Assembly (NCBI RefSeq): GCF_016908565.1
Contig: NZ_JAFBED010000004.1
Span: 339,798-403,797 of the forward strand
DNA length: 64,000 nucleotides
Reading direction: 5' to 3'
Origin: Sutcliffiella tianshenii
GTDB lineage: Bacteria; Bacillota; Bacilli; Bacillales; Bacillaceae_I
A model generated the notes under the pieces. It worked only from the letters and a program-made list of their open reading frames with translations. It searched no databases and was not told where the DNA came from. The position numbers and the translations under genes were made by a program. Shown piece after piece: positions 1 to 9,057 of this stretch. Position 1 is the stretch's first letter. Every line of letters starts with the position of its first letter.

Positions 1-2
1 AC

Positions 3-350
3 GAAAATAGCACTAATATTGCGGATATTATACAATCTACAAACACGGATAAACCGAATCAACTTGATGGATATTTTTATACTGAAAAAAACGCAGAACT
101 TTATGGGGTAGGCTCCGTTTTTTATATTAACGGTGGGGTATTTGCGAAAAAATCCCTAGAGGTAAATGCTGTTCGAGGTGACGTAGAAGAAAGTGGACAA
201 ATAATCTCACCCCTCAGTCCAGTAAATCAACAGGGCAGAAAAACAAGATTTCAAGTTATTCATGACCCATCCGTATTAATAAAACAATTAACCCGGTTAC
301 CGTTGTCCGATAAGTACCGAGTGATAGTGGACGAAACCATAATTAATTGA
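3..350 (+). CDS. C-terminal part of an unidentified protein, cut by the window edge
   Basis: An open frame enters from the left edge and runs 115 codons to a TGA. There is no in-frame stop, and codon use looks like real coding sequence. The fragment has a beta-rich, Gly/Asn-containing stretch (LYGVGSVFYINGGVFA) followed by a more polar tail. I cannot assign a family. It resembles the C-terminal part of a surface or pilus-associated protein, which would fit the secreted Ig-like protein encoded convergently next to it, but this is inference. It ends just before a strong bidirectional terminator. Confidence 0.6.
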   Translation, partial: ENSTNIADIIQSTNTDKPNQLDGYFYTEKNAELYGVGSVFYINGGVFAKKSLEVNAVRGDVEESGQIISPLSPVNQQGRKTRFQVIHDPSVLIKQLTRLPLSDKYRVIVDETIIN

Positions 351-377
351 TAACCCCCGCTATTACATTGGTAAAAG

Positions 378-415
378 AAAAATGCAGCCTCATAAAATAA
401 TGAGGCTGCATTTTT
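378..415. terminator. Bidirectional intrinsic terminator
   Basis: A perfect 16-bp inverted repeat (AAAAATGCAGCCTCAT and its complement) surrounds a 6-nt loop, with A-rich and T-rich flanks. It sits between two convergent genes and can stop transcription from both sides. Confidence 0.9.
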
Positions 416-419
416 AGTT

Positions 420-1988
420 TTACCATCTATAATCGCTATCTTGGTTTTCAGGATCTTCATCTTTTTTCACTACATAAACCTTTGTAGTAAAACTTATGCC
501 AGGATTACTGATTGAAGTTACAGTTACATGAGATACACCTAACTTTAAAGCAGTGATAGTTCCATTTTCATCGAGACTGATAGTATCTTCTGAGCTAAGC
601 CATTCTACCTCTTTTCTTGTAGCATTGGTTGGGGTATATTTAAGCCCGGCTGCAAGATCTAACACATCTCCTATTTCCATATAATATTCAGGCCAGAGTT
701 CCAACTTATTCAAAGGAATTGGCCTCTCATTTACTGTAATCTGTACTTCAGCTAGATTTGTCCCTCCATTATTTATTGCATATAATGATGTAAAACCTGG
801 GGATACTGCGATAATTTTACCGTTATTTATTTTAATTATGTTTTCATCCACAACATTCCAATCAAAACCTAAGTATTCACTTTCGTGAAGGAGTGTTTCT
901 CCGGTAGTATTTTCATGGTAATTAATTATCACATTAAAATTCGTCAAAGCTTCTTGGTCTCCTACAAACATGTCATAAACAGATGGAGCAACTGAAATTG
1001 ACGGTTCTGCAAATAGAGATAATGGTGGAACTAATTGATTTTTTATACCATGTGAGACTTTTCCGTTAATTAATTCAAATTTTTTAAGTGTTTTAGGAGT
1101 AACCTCAATCTCAATCTTAAAGGGATCCGCTTTGTAACTATTTTCTCTGAACTTTAAGTATTCCGCTTTTCCTAATTCTATTTCGACTCTTTTTCCACCG
1201 TTTTCTTGTGTTGAAATTTTAGCGCCTAAAGGGTGTTTCACAACAACATCTAACCCCGCTGGAAAAGTCTCTATGAATTTGAATGATTCTGGAGAAGTTA
1301 TTTTATTTGGAGGAGAAGATGGTAAGTCTTCTTTTAAAAATGTCCCTTTATACGTGCCTATAACTTTGGGATCTTCCTTGTCTTTACCGTTAACCCCCGG
1401 TATTGCCACTAAATCAAATACCGCGATATCTATAAATGTATATTTATTATCTTCCAACTTAACTATAGGAATTAATAGATTAGTATTGGTGCCTAATTCC
1501 ATAGAGGTTTCCACTGCTTCAAAAAGCCACTTTTCTCTACCATGACCCTGTGCACCACTAATTGGACCTAATCCTTTTGCTGTTAATTCTGGGAGGGTAT
1601 TACTCTGTGTGTATCCTGATTCCCAAAATTCAAAAAAACGTGGTTTTCCGTTATTAGAATTACCATTGAATGCAATTGTGTAATCAAATTCAAACTCATA
1701 TTCAGAATTAATTGAAAAACCTTTTTCTGGTAATTCTATTCCAATAGGTTTTATTCCTCGAACCTTATAGTCTTCTTTAGAAGTAGAAATCTCATTAGGT
1801 GTGATTGTGTATTCTAAATTAATGGGTTGATTTATCTTAATATAGCCATTATGATTTGTATTTCTAGATACAGAATATTGTATATCCTCTTCTTTTAAGT
1901 TGTATTGAGACTCCGCACCAGGTGAAACACTTGCAACCACTACGACAACTAACAAGATTGCGGCAAAAACAGTTAATAGTTTATTCAT
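420..1988 (-). CDS. Secreted or membrane-anchored protein with bacterial Ig-like (BIG2) domains
   Basis: This is a 522-residue protein when read from the ATG at 1988, which has a GGGGAGGA ribosome site at 1992-1999. A longer frame from 2042 would add 18 residues ahead of the signal peptide and is unlikely. The N-terminus (MNKLLTVFAAILLVVVVVAS) is a signal peptide or membrane anchor. The middle ~300 residues are beta-rich and unfamiliar. The C-terminal ~170 residues contain two BIG2-like repeats, recognisable by ...GTITALKLGVSHVTVTS. BIG2 domains are typical of surface and adhesion proteins. There is no LPXTG motif; the tail is acidic. The gene is probably monocistronic. The partial gene beyond the shared terminator may belong to the same surface locus, but this is unproven. 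Confidence 0.75.
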   Translation of the reverse strand: MNKLLTVFAAILLVVVVVASVSPGAESQYNLKEEDIQYSVSRNTNHNGYIKINQPINLEYTITPNEISTSKEDYKVRGIKPIGIELPEKGFSINSEYEFEFDYTIAFNGNSNNGKPRFFEFWESGYTQSNTLPELTAKGLGPISGAQGHGREKWLFEAVETSMELGTNTNLLIPIVKLEDNKYTFIDIAVFDLVAIPGVNGKDKEDPKVIGTYKGTFLKEDLPSSPPNKITSPESFKFIETFPAGLDVVVKHPLGAKISTQENGGKRVEIELGKAEYLKFRENSYKADPFKIEIEVTPKTLKKFELINGKVSHGIKNQLVPPLSLFAEPSISVAPSVYDMFVGDQEALTNFNVIINYHENTTGETLLHESEYLGFDWNVVDENIIKINNGKIIAVSPGFTSLYAINNGGTNLAEVQITVNERPIPLNKLELWPEYYMEIGDVLDLAAGLKYTPTNATRKEVEWLSSEDTISLDENGTITALKLGVSHVTVTSISNPGISFTTKVYVVKKDEDPENQDSDYRW

Positions 1989-2158
1989 TTGTCCTCCCCA
2001 TTTATCACAGATCTCTATGTAATAGTTTCTTGGTTGGCTCACTTATAGTTCAATAGTATCATATCATTTTATGTCTATTATATCATTTTTTTGCAAGATA
2101 CATAGATTATTTTAGGGATTTTGAGTAATTTTGTCATTTTATAACTGTCGGAAAAAGA

Positions 2159-2183
2159 AAAACCCACCACAAGGGTGAGTTTA
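2159..2183 (-). terminator. Intrinsic terminator after the GGDEF gene
   Basis: On the minus strand, AAACTCACC and GGTGGGTTT form a 9-bp stem with one G-U pair. A T-rich run follows, immediately after the stop codon of the GGDEF gene. Confidence 0.7.
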
Positions 2184-2185
2184 CT

Positions 2186-3922
2186 TTATGACGTCTTCCT
2201 ATACTCCGCCACCTTATTCCGCCCGGCCTGCTTTGCCCCTACGTACATTGCGCGGTCGGCGTGACGGATGAGATCCAGGGTATCCTCTGCATCATCAGGG
2301 GCTGTCGCAAAGCCGATGCTGGCGGTGACCCTGACAAGCTGGACGGTATGGGAATCCCGGATGTGCTGCTTCAACGCAAAGGATCTGTTGGCAAGGTTGA
2401 CCCTTATTCTTTCAGCAAGTTCAAAGCATTTGCCTCTGTCCATATCCGGAAGGAGGATGACAAATTCCTCCCCGCCGTATCTTGCAACTGTGCCAGTGTC
2501 ACCTACGAGCCCTACAAGCCGGTCTGCGACTTGCTTCAGGATTTCATTGCCGCTTTGGTGGCCGTACATATCGTTTATTTTTTTGAAGTGATCCAAATCA
2601 AGCAGGATCAGGGATAAGGATGAAAGGTCCCCATTGTCCAGGCTTGCATACTCTTTTTCCAGCACATTTTCGAAATAGCGGTAATTGTATAGCTTCGTCA
2701 AGGCACACCGTTCGCTTCTGCGCTTTGTTTCTTGATAATGACGGGCCTTTTCCATTGCCACCCCGAAGTATGAGGCAAGGATATCCGCGATCATCAGCTG
2801 GGATTTATCGTAAGACCTTTTCGTTGTGCTTGCCAGAACGACGATTCCCTCTATCTTTTGATTTCGAGATACCGGGACGCACATGACACTTTGAAGGGAG
2901 GGATGCAAATGTGTATTTGAAAAGTGCTTCCATTCTTTTCTCGTAAGGAAGCATTGGCTTTTTCCACGCTTTAAAATATAGGACAAAAGATCTTCATTTG
3001 CTGTATCCATTTCAGTGTTGACTGCCACAAAATCCTGATTGTCGATGACACGGAGGACTTTCAAGGTACTCTCCCCGTTCACATCTATAATGGCTGCATA
3101 ATCAACCGGGAACAAGGTGGAGACCTTGTCCAGGAATACGTCCAGCACCCCTTGCGTATCAAGGCGTTCTGTAAGTTGATGCCCGACGCCGGCAGCCTGC
3201 TGGAGGTACTTATTCACCTTCTGGCTGGAATGATAGAGCTGCAGGATCATTGTCAATACGACAAATGGCAGTCCTACATAGAATATGGCTACGATTCCTA
3301 GCTGCTCATATAGCACATAAAGAATCAGTCCGACCGGTAAAACAATGATACTGGTTACCGCCTCCCACTTGGTGTCAGGAGTGATAAAACTGCTTTTTCT
3401 TTTATAAATGGATACCTGTATCATATACAGGGCAATGGAGTTCAATGTGAAATACATCAGTTCATGGGAAAGGATCGGCACGATGACACCTGGTTGCAGA
3501 AGCCTTGTGTCTCCATGGCCTCCGCCAAGTGCGTAATATACTGCTCCGCAAATGAGAGAGATTGTGGAAAACATCAATAGGTTGATAGGTATTCTAAGCA
3601 GGTTTTCCTTGCTCACCCGTATTTTCAGCATAAGGGCGATAACGGATATGAGCGTAAGTACCATTTCTGCAAAAAGGCCAAAGGATAGTAGAATTGCCAG
3701 GGACACCCCTTGGGTCAGAAACAGAGGGACCTCTCCCACCACGATCGGGATTAGGGCAAGTATGATCAAGAGAATCGCAAATCCCACTAGATGAAGTAAT
3801 GGCAATTCTTCTATGCTTATAGGAGAAAGCTGATATCCTATCCATAGACTTAGGGGAAATATCAAAATGAAGCATGTCCATATTGCAGCTTTCATAGACG
3901 TGCTGACTGCGCGATCACCCAT
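2186..3922 (-). CDS. Membrane GAF-GGDEF protein, probable diguanylate cyclase
   Basis: The 578-residue protein begins at an ATG behind a GGGAGGGG site. Residues ~10-235 form about seven membrane segments. Residues ~245-395 look like a GAF sensor domain. Residues ~410-575 form a GGDEF domain with the intact active-site motif GGEEF in RYGGEEFVILLP. GGEEF domains condense two GTP into cyclic di-GMP. The RxxD inhibitory site expected five residues before GGEEF is not present, so product feedback through that site is unlikely. The ligand of the membrane/GAF part is unknown. The gene lies alone between folC and the secreted Ig-like gene. A role in surface attachment or motility switching is inferred from the family and the neighbour. 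Confidence 0.88.
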   Translation of the reverse strand: MGDRAVSTSMKAAIWTCFILIFPLSLWIGYQLSPISIEELPLLHLVGFAILLIILALIPIVVGEVPLFLTQGVSLAILLSFGLFAEMVLTLISVIALMLKIRVSKENLLRIPINLLMFSTISLICGAVYYALGGGHGDTRLLQPGVIVPILSHELMYFTLNSIALYMIQVSIYKRKSSFITPDTKWEAVTSIIVLPVGLILYVLYEQLGIVAIFYVGLPFVVLTMILQLYHSSQKVNKYLQQAAGVGHQLTERLDTQGVLDVFLDKVSTLFPVDYAAIIDVNGESTLKVLRVIDNQDFVAVNTEMDTANEDLLSYILKRGKSQCFLTRKEWKHFSNTHLHPSLQSVMCVPVSRNQKIEGIVVLASTTKRSYDKSQLMIADILASYFGVAMEKARHYQETKRRSERCALTKLYNYRYFENVLEKEYASLDNGDLSSLSLILLDLDHFKKINDMYGHQSGNEILKQVADRLVGLVGDTGTVARYGGEEFVILLPDMDRGKCFELAERIRVNLANRSFALKQHIRDSHTVQLVRVTASIGFATAPDDAEDTLDLIRHADRAMYVGAKQAGRNKVAEYRKTS

Positions 3923-4034
3923 ACTTACCCCTCCCTTCCTACCTAAATTTTCAAAAAATAATGCAATAACGTAATTTTATCAAATTTTCTAAACTTTGTC
4001 ACAACAAAAATAGGATAATTCTCCCTTAATTTCA

Positions 4035-5336
4035 TTACCCCTTTTCTGTGAAATAAGTCCTTACTTCTGAAATAAAATATAATGACCCAGTTATGAGCAG
4101 TAAATCGTCCTTACCTAGCCCTGAAAGGATGGATTGCACAGCGTTTTCCCATGATTCAACCGCTCTTTTTTTAGGGTGCTTACTTTTTCCACTGAGAATT
4201 TCTGCACCCGCTGCCCGTGGAAAATCAAAGGAAGTAAAAGTGATGGTATCGGCGACCTTATCCAACAGGCTGATCATTTCATCCAACGGCTTATCGGATA
4301 ATGCCGTGAACAGGATATGGACATGTTTATCCTTGTATCGATCCTTTACGGTTTCAGCGAGCTTCTCCATTCCCTCTTTATTATGTGCACCATCGAGCAC
4401 CACAAGTGGGTCAAGTGAGACCTCTTCCATCCTCCCTGCCCAAAATGCCTTTTCCAAACCTTGACGTATATGCTCCTCTTCGATAAAGAAAGAATAATAG
4501 TTTTTCACATATTCACATGCCATGACAGCCAGTGCTGCATTGTCCACCTGATGGCGGCCTTTCATGGCGATCCTGAGGTCATTCAATCTTCCAAAAGGAG
4601 TGTTAAGGAAAAAGCTTTCACCCTTTACAGTTGCCTCATAGTTGCTGATTTTCAGCTCCTGCGATAGCTGATATAGGCGGGACTTTTTCTCTTTTGCAAC
4701 ATCAACAATGACCTCTCTTGCTTCTTCCTGGGCAACCGCGGTAATGACCGGAACGCCGTGTTTGATGATGCCGGCTTTTTCATAGGCAATTTCGGCTAGG
4801 CTATCTCCAAGGATCGCTTGGTGATCATGACCGATATTCGTGATGACAGAGACGAGCGGAGTAATGATATTAGTCGAATCGAATCTACCACCGAGGCCTG
4901 TTTCATAGACGGCTATGTCCACTTCTGCCATATGCCTGAAATAGTAGAAGCTCATCGCTGTGATCACTTCAAATTCGGTGGGACTTCCAAGCTCATGGTC
5001 TTCGAGTTCATCTGCCAGGGGCTTGATCAGATTCACAAGCTTCACCAGGTCTTCGTTTGCAAATGGCACTCCATCCACACTGATTCTTTCATTGAATTGT
5101 TCGATATACGGAGAGGTGAAGGTACCTACCCTGTAGCCTGCCTCTTGAAGAATATGACGAATATAGGTTACTGTGCTCCCTTTGCCATTGGTACCTGCAA
5201 CATGAATCGTCTTGAATTTCCGTTCGGGATGACCGAGCTTTTCCATCATCCATTCCATCCTCTTAATGCCTGGCTTGATTCCGAATCGCAGTCGCGAATG
5301 AATCCAATCTAAAGCTTCTTCATATGTGTGGATCAT
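4035..5336 (-). CDS. folC: Folylpolyglutamate synthase / dihydrofolate synthase
   Basis: The enzyme adds glutamate to dihydropteroate and tetrahydrofolates in the cytoplasm. The 433-residue length is normal for the family. The Mur-ligase-type P-loop is GTNGKGST near residue 48. Other family signatures are YETGLGGRFDSTN, ITNIGHDH and the C-terminal-domain VVLDGAHN. The start ATG at 5336 has an AAAGGAAATG site. The gene follows valS in the same direction, 76 nt apart, with a weak hairpin in the gap, so part of the valS transcript may read through. Confidence 0.96.
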   Translation of the reverse strand: MIHTYEEALDWIHSRLRFGIKPGIKRMEWMMEKLGHPERKFKTIHVAGTNGKGSTVTYIRHILQEAGYRVGTFTSPYIEQFNERISVDGVPFANEDLVKLVNLIKPLADELEDHELGSPTEFEVITAMSFYYFRHMAEVDIAVYETGLGGRFDSTNIITPLVSVITNIGHDHQAILGDSLAEIAYEKAGIIKHGVPVITAVAQEEAREVIVDVAKEKKSRLYQLSQELKISNYEATVKGESFFLNTPFGRLNDLRIAMKGRHQVDNAALAVMACEYVKNYYSFFIEEEHIRQGLEKAFWAGRMEEVSLDPLVVLDGAHNKEGMEKLAETVKDRYKDKHVHILFTALSDKPLDEMISLLDKVADTITFTSFDFPRAAGAEILSGKSKHPKKRAVESWENAVQSILSGLGKDDLLLITGSLYFISEVRTYFTEKG

Positions 5337-5374
5337 TTTTCATTTCCTTTCTAGCGATTTATTTCTAAAGGAAA

Positions 5375-5397
5375 GACGAACCCATTACGGATTCGCC
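5375..5397 (-). terminator. Hairpin between valS and folC
   Basis: On the minus strand GGCGAATCC and GGGTTCGTC pair over 9 bp, including two G-U pairs, and are followed by TTTCCTTT. It is a modest terminator or attenuator and may allow partial read-through into folC. Confidence 0.55.
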
Positions 5398-5412
5398 TTC
5401 ACTTTTACATTC

Positions 5413-8055
5413 TTAGCCCTTCAGTTCATCAATGCGAGCCTGAACAGCCTCTCGTTTTTCCACATAATCCTTTTCTTTCGCTTTCTCTTCTTCAATCACG
5501 CTCTCTGGTGCCTTTGCGATAAAGCCTTGGTTTGAAAGCTTCTTTTGTACACGTTCCACTTCTTTATCAAGCTTCCCAAGCTCTTTTTGAAGACGGGCGA
5601 TTTCTTCATCAATGTTGATGAGGCCCTGTAATGGGAGAATCAGCTCTGCTCCCGTTACAACTGCTGTCATCGCTTTTTCATCCAAGGAAACGTTCGTACC
5701 GATCGTCAGTTCACTTGGGTTACAGAAGCGCTCCAAGTAGGAACGGTTGTGCTCAAGCTTTTCTGCGATTTCTTCGGTTTTCGCTTTAACAAGCAGTTTG
5801 ACATGTTTGCTCATCGGTGTGTTCACTTCAGCACGAACATTACGTACGCTGCGGATGATATCAACAAGCAGGCGCATATCTGCTGCCGCTTCTTTATCAG
5901 TCAAGTCACTGCGACCTTCCGGCCATTTTGCAACCGTGATAGATTCGCCTTCATGAGGAAGCTGCTGCCAGATCTCCTCTGTGATGAATGGCATGAATGG
6001 GTGCAATAGTCGCATCGTGTTATCCAGCACATAAGCCAGGATGGAACGAGTCGTCTTCTTCGCCGCTTCGTCCTCTCCATAAAGCGGAAGCTTCGCCATT
6101 TCGATATACCAGTCACAGAAATCATCCCAGATGAAGTTGTAGAGCGCACGGCCCACTTCACCGAATTCATATTTATCAGCAAGCTTTGTCACGGTTTCGA
6201 TCGTTTCGTTCAAGCGCGTAAGGATCCATTTGTCCGCAACAGATTTTTCACCGCTTAGGTCGATATCCTCAAACTTCATGTCACCCATGTTCATAAGGGC
6301 AAAGCGTGAGGCGTTCCAGATCTTATTGGCAAAATTCCAGGTGGACTCCACTTTTTCAAAGCTGAAGCGAAGGTCCTGACCTGGAGAGCTTCCTGTTGAT
6401 AGGAAGTAACGCAGGGAATCCGCTCCGTACTTTTCGATTACATCCATCGGGTCGACACCGTTGCCAAGGGATTTACTCATCTTGCGGCCCTGCTCGTCAC
6501 GAACAAGTCCGTGGATCAGGACATCTTTAAATGGACGTTCACCAGTGAATTCAAGTCCTTGGAAAATCATTCGGGATACCCAGAAGAAGATGATGTCATA
6601 GCCTGTCACCAATACATCTGTCGGGTAGAAACGTTGATAGTCCGGTGATTCCGTTTCAGGCCAGCCCATTGTGGAGAATGGCCATAGTGCGGAACTGAAC
6701 CATGTATCCAATACGTCTGTATCCTGTTCCCAGTTTTCGATATCTGCCGGTGGCTCATGGTCTACATGCACTTCACCTGTTTCTTTATGGTACCAGGCAG
6801 GAATGCGGTGGCCCCACCATAGTTGACGGGAGATACACCAGTCACGGATATTTTCCATCCAGCGCAGGTATGTGTTTTCAAATCGATTCGGTACAAAGTT
6901 TACTTTGTCTTCCTGATTTTGAAGATCGATCGCTTTGTCAGCAAGCGGCTGCATCTTTACGAACCATTGTGTGGATAGGTACGGCTCGACAACCGCTCCA
7001 CTACGTTCACTATGTCCTACAGAGTGCATATGCTCCTCGATTTTGAAAAGGACACCCTCTTCTTGCAGGTCTTTTACAAGCTGCTTACGGCACTCGAAAC
7101 GGTCCATGCCAGAGTATTTTCCGGCCTTGTCGTTCATGCTGCCGTCTTCGTTCATTACTAGGATGCGCTCCAGGTTATGACGGTTTCCGATTTCAAAGTC
7201 ATTCGGATCGTGTGCTGGGGTGATTTTCACCGCACCGCTTCCGAATTCCATGTCAACATAGTCGTCTGCAACGATCGGAATTTCACGGCCTGTTATCGGC
7301 AATGTCACGTTCTTGCCGATAAGGTGCTTGTAGCGCTCATCTTCAGGATGTACCGCTACCGCCGTATCCCCAAGCATCGTTTCAGGACGGGTGGTCGCGA
7401 TTTCAATATGTCCGGACCCATCAGTGAGAGGATATCTCATATGATAGAAGGCACCTTGAACGTCCTGGTGAATAACCTCGATATCGGATAATGCCGTCTT
7501 TGTTGCAGGATCCCAGTTGATGATATACTCGCCGCGATAGATCAAACCTTTTTTGTAGAGAGTGACGAATACTTCGCGAACCGCTTTTGATAAGCCTTCA
7601 TCCAGCGTGAAGCGCTCGCGGCTGTAGTCAAGGCCAAGACCAAGCTTGGACCATTGCTGGCGGATGTGGTCTGCGTATTCTTCTTTCCATTTCCATGTTT
7701 CCTCGACGAACTTCTCGCGTCCAAGATCATAACGGGAGATGCCCTGGTTGCGAAGCTTTTCTTCTACCTTCGCCTGTGTTGCGATACCGGCGTGGTCCAT
7801 ACCCGGCAGCCACAGTACGTCAAAGCCCTGCATGCGCTTCATGCGTGTCACGATATCCTGTAGCGTCGTGTCCCATGCATGCCCAAGGTGCAGCCTTCCT
7901 GTTACGTTCGGTGGTGGGATTACTACCGTATAAGGTGTTTTATCCTGGTCATTGGTCGCTTCAAAGAAACGGCCATCGAGCCAATATTGATAACGGTTTT
8001 TTTCAATTGCTTGCGGATCATATTTAGTCGGAAGATTAACTTCTTTCATTTCCAT
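5413..8055 (-). CDS. valS: Valyl-tRNA synthetase
   Basis: This 880-residue class I synthetase charges tRNA-Val and edits Thr-tRNA-Val. Visible signatures are the HIGH-type motif HLGH in [16 protein letters not shown] (~residue 46) and the KMSKS loop (KMSKSLGNG, ~525). A C-terminal coiled coil (~810-875) of the ValS type is also present. The ATG at 8055 is six bases from an AGGAGGA site; an ATG two codons later is the alternative. Expression is expected to depend on uncharged tRNA-Val through the T-box leader upstream. A ~130-bp palindromic repeat lies between that leader and the start codon, which is unusual for a leader region. Confidence 0.98.
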   Translation of the reverse strand: MEMKEVNLPTKYDPQAIEKNRYQYWLDGRFFEATNDQDKTPYTVVIPPPNVTGRLHLGHAWDTTLQDIVTRMKRMQGFDVLWLPGMDHAGIATQAKVEEKLRNQGISRYDLGREKFVEETWKWKEEYADHIRQQWSKLGLGLDYSRERFTLDEGLSKAVREVFVTLYKKGLIYRGEYIINWDPATKTALSDIEVIHQDVQGAFYHMRYPLTDGSGHIEIATTRPETMLGDTAVAVHPEDERYKHLIGKNVTLPITGREIPIVADDYVDMEFGSGAVKITPAHDPNDFEIGNRHNLERILVMNEDGSMNDKAGKYSGMDRFECRKQLVKDLQEEGVLFKIEEHMHSVGHSERSGAVVEPYLSTQWFVKMQPLADKAIDLQNQEDKVNFVPNRFENTYLRWMENIRDWCISRQLWWGHRIPAWYHKETGEVHVDHEPPADIENWEQDTDVLDTWFSSALWPFSTMGWPETESPDYQRFYPTDVLVTGYDIIFFWVSRMIFQGLEFTGERPFKDVLIHGLVRDEQGRKMSKSLGNGVDPMDVIEKYGADSLRYFLSTGSSPGQDLRFSFEKVESTWNFANKIWNASRFALMNMGDMKFEDIDLSGEKSVADKWILTRLNETIETVTKLADKYEFGEVGRALYNFIWDDFCDWYIEMAKLPLYGEDEAAKKTTRSILAYVLDNTMRLLHPFMPFITEEIWQQLPHEGESITVAKWPEGRSDLTDKEAAADMRLLVDIIRSVRNVRAEVNTPMSKHVKLLVKAKTEEIAEKLEHNRSYLERFCNPSELTIGTNVSLDEKAMTAVVTGAELILPLQGLINIDEEIARLQKELGKLDKEVERVQKKLSNQGFIAKAPESVIEEEKAKEKDYVEKREAVQARIDELKG

Positions 8056-8104
8056 CCTTGTTCCTCCTCATCATTTAAAGAAAAATAAAGCCCTGTTAAA
8101 CGCC

Positions 8105-8232
8105 GCTGTTGATTTCCGCACTAGGCTTCGCTTTCCGCGGGGCGTTTGTGGAGCCTCCTCGGCTTTGCCTGTGGGGTCTCCACTAAACGCTTCCTCCCGC
8201 AGGAGTCTTCGCCTATTGCTCCAATCAACAGC
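8105..8232. repeat. Dispersed palindromic intergenic element, copy 1
   Basis: This 128-bp GC-rich element is bounded by inverted ends GCTGTTGATT and AATCAACAGC. Internally, GCGTTTGTGGAG and CTCCACTAAACGC form a second stem, and CTCCCGCAGGAG a third. A near-identical copy lies at 47858-47987. It sits in the untranslated leader of valS, downstream of the T-box terminator, so it is transcribed whenever valS is. It carries no coding capacity that looks real. Confidence 0.85.
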
Positions 8233-8281
8233 TAGTATTCATAAAAACAACACTTTTGTTTATTTAACAAAGCCAAAAAAA

Positions 8282-8553
8282 TAAAAAACTCCCCTCATCC
8301 AAATAAAAGGACGAAAGGAGTTAAGTTTCGCGGTACCACCTTTTTTTACAGGATATAGATAGACTATCCCCTGTACACTCAATGCTCGCTAACGGCTCTT
8401 CACCGGTTTCAACTACTGGAATTTCATTGAAACTACTCGAGGGCGACGTTCTGGACTGACTTTCCTAAGAAACCTTTCAGCTGATGGTTTCTCTCTCTAA
8501 AGGAGTCATGCTCCGTACTCTTCCCTGTCACTGTATTTCATTTAATTTTATTG
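8282..8553 (-). promoter_or_regulatory. T-box leader of valS (tRNA-Val sensing)
   Basis: The minus strand carries the conserved T-box sequence GGTGGTACCGCG at 8329-8340. An intrinsic terminator follows: AACTCCTTTCGTCC at 8309-8322 pairs with GGATGAGGGGAGTT at 8287-8300, then a T run. The 5' part shows the stem I region, including ACAGGGAAGAGTA. A plausible specifier is the valine codon GTC at 8445-8447 in the context GAACGTCGCC. Uncharged tRNA-Val would stabilise the antiterminator and permit valS transcription. The T-box call is very secure; the exact specifier is inferred. Confidence 0.93.
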
Positions 8554-8560
8554 TCCTTCT

Positions 8561-8590
8561 ATGTTACAAAATAAAGCATCTAATAGTCAA
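8561..8590 (-). promoter_or_regulatory. Sigma-A promoter of the valS T-box transcript
   Basis: A -35 TTGACT (8585-8590) and a -10 TAACAT (8561-8566) are separated by 18 bp. The expected start near 8554 coincides with the 5' end of the T-box. Confidence 0.7.
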
Positions 8591-8722
8591 TAAGCTTCTC
8601 CAACTTTTTATTAAGATATTCACAAAATAAAATAATTGTGCCGGATTGGGCACTAATTTTCGCCATAAATCATAAGTTGGTTATATAGCGGAATCAGCTT
8701 CATCTTAAGAGGAGGTACACCC

Positions 8723-8911
8723 ATGCGAAAATATAATCCCTATTCCCTGCCGCCATGGTTAAGACAGGTTCGGGCTGTCTGTGCGCAATTCATCATTCCC
8801 ATCTGCATTTTTCAAGGTATCCGGACCATTTTTCTTCCGACCACTTTTGATGTGTTAATTCTGGCGATCCTCATTGTCATTGCCATCTGTTTTCATTTGG
8901 AATGGATTTGA
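8723..8911 (+). CDS. Small membrane protein of unknown function
   Basis: The 62-residue protein starts at ATG with a strong AGAGGAGGT site. Its N-terminal ~20 residues are basic and aromatic (MRKYNPYSLPPWLRQVR). Two hydrophobic stretches follow (~20-35 and ~41-60), so a membrane hairpin is likely. I do not recognise the family. The good ribosome site and the dedicated terminator directly downstream support a real monocistronic gene. Confidence 0.7.
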   Translation: MRKYNPYSLPPWLRQVRAVCAQFIIPICIFQGIRTIFLPTTFDVLILAILIVIAICFHLEWI

Positions 8912-8920
8912 AATTCAAGC

Positions 8921-8956
8921 GAGACGTTGGGCATCGTTCCCAATCGTCTCTTTTTT
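8921..8956 (+). terminator. Intrinsic terminator of the 62-residue protein gene
   Basis: GAGACG-TTGGG pairs with CCCAA-CGTCTC (one bulged T), followed by six T residues, just after the stop codon. Confidence 0.85.
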
Positions 8957-9057
8957 CTGAATTCAACACATTTTTTGTAGCATATTTCCCTAAGAAGCGC
9001 CATAATTATACATAAATATAAGAATTTTTTACCATTTTCTATTCTAAGGAGAATAAT

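Noticed and set aside
260-460. 66-codon minus-strand frame at the left edge
   Set aside because: It runs through the bidirectional terminator and opposes a convincing partial gene in the other direction.
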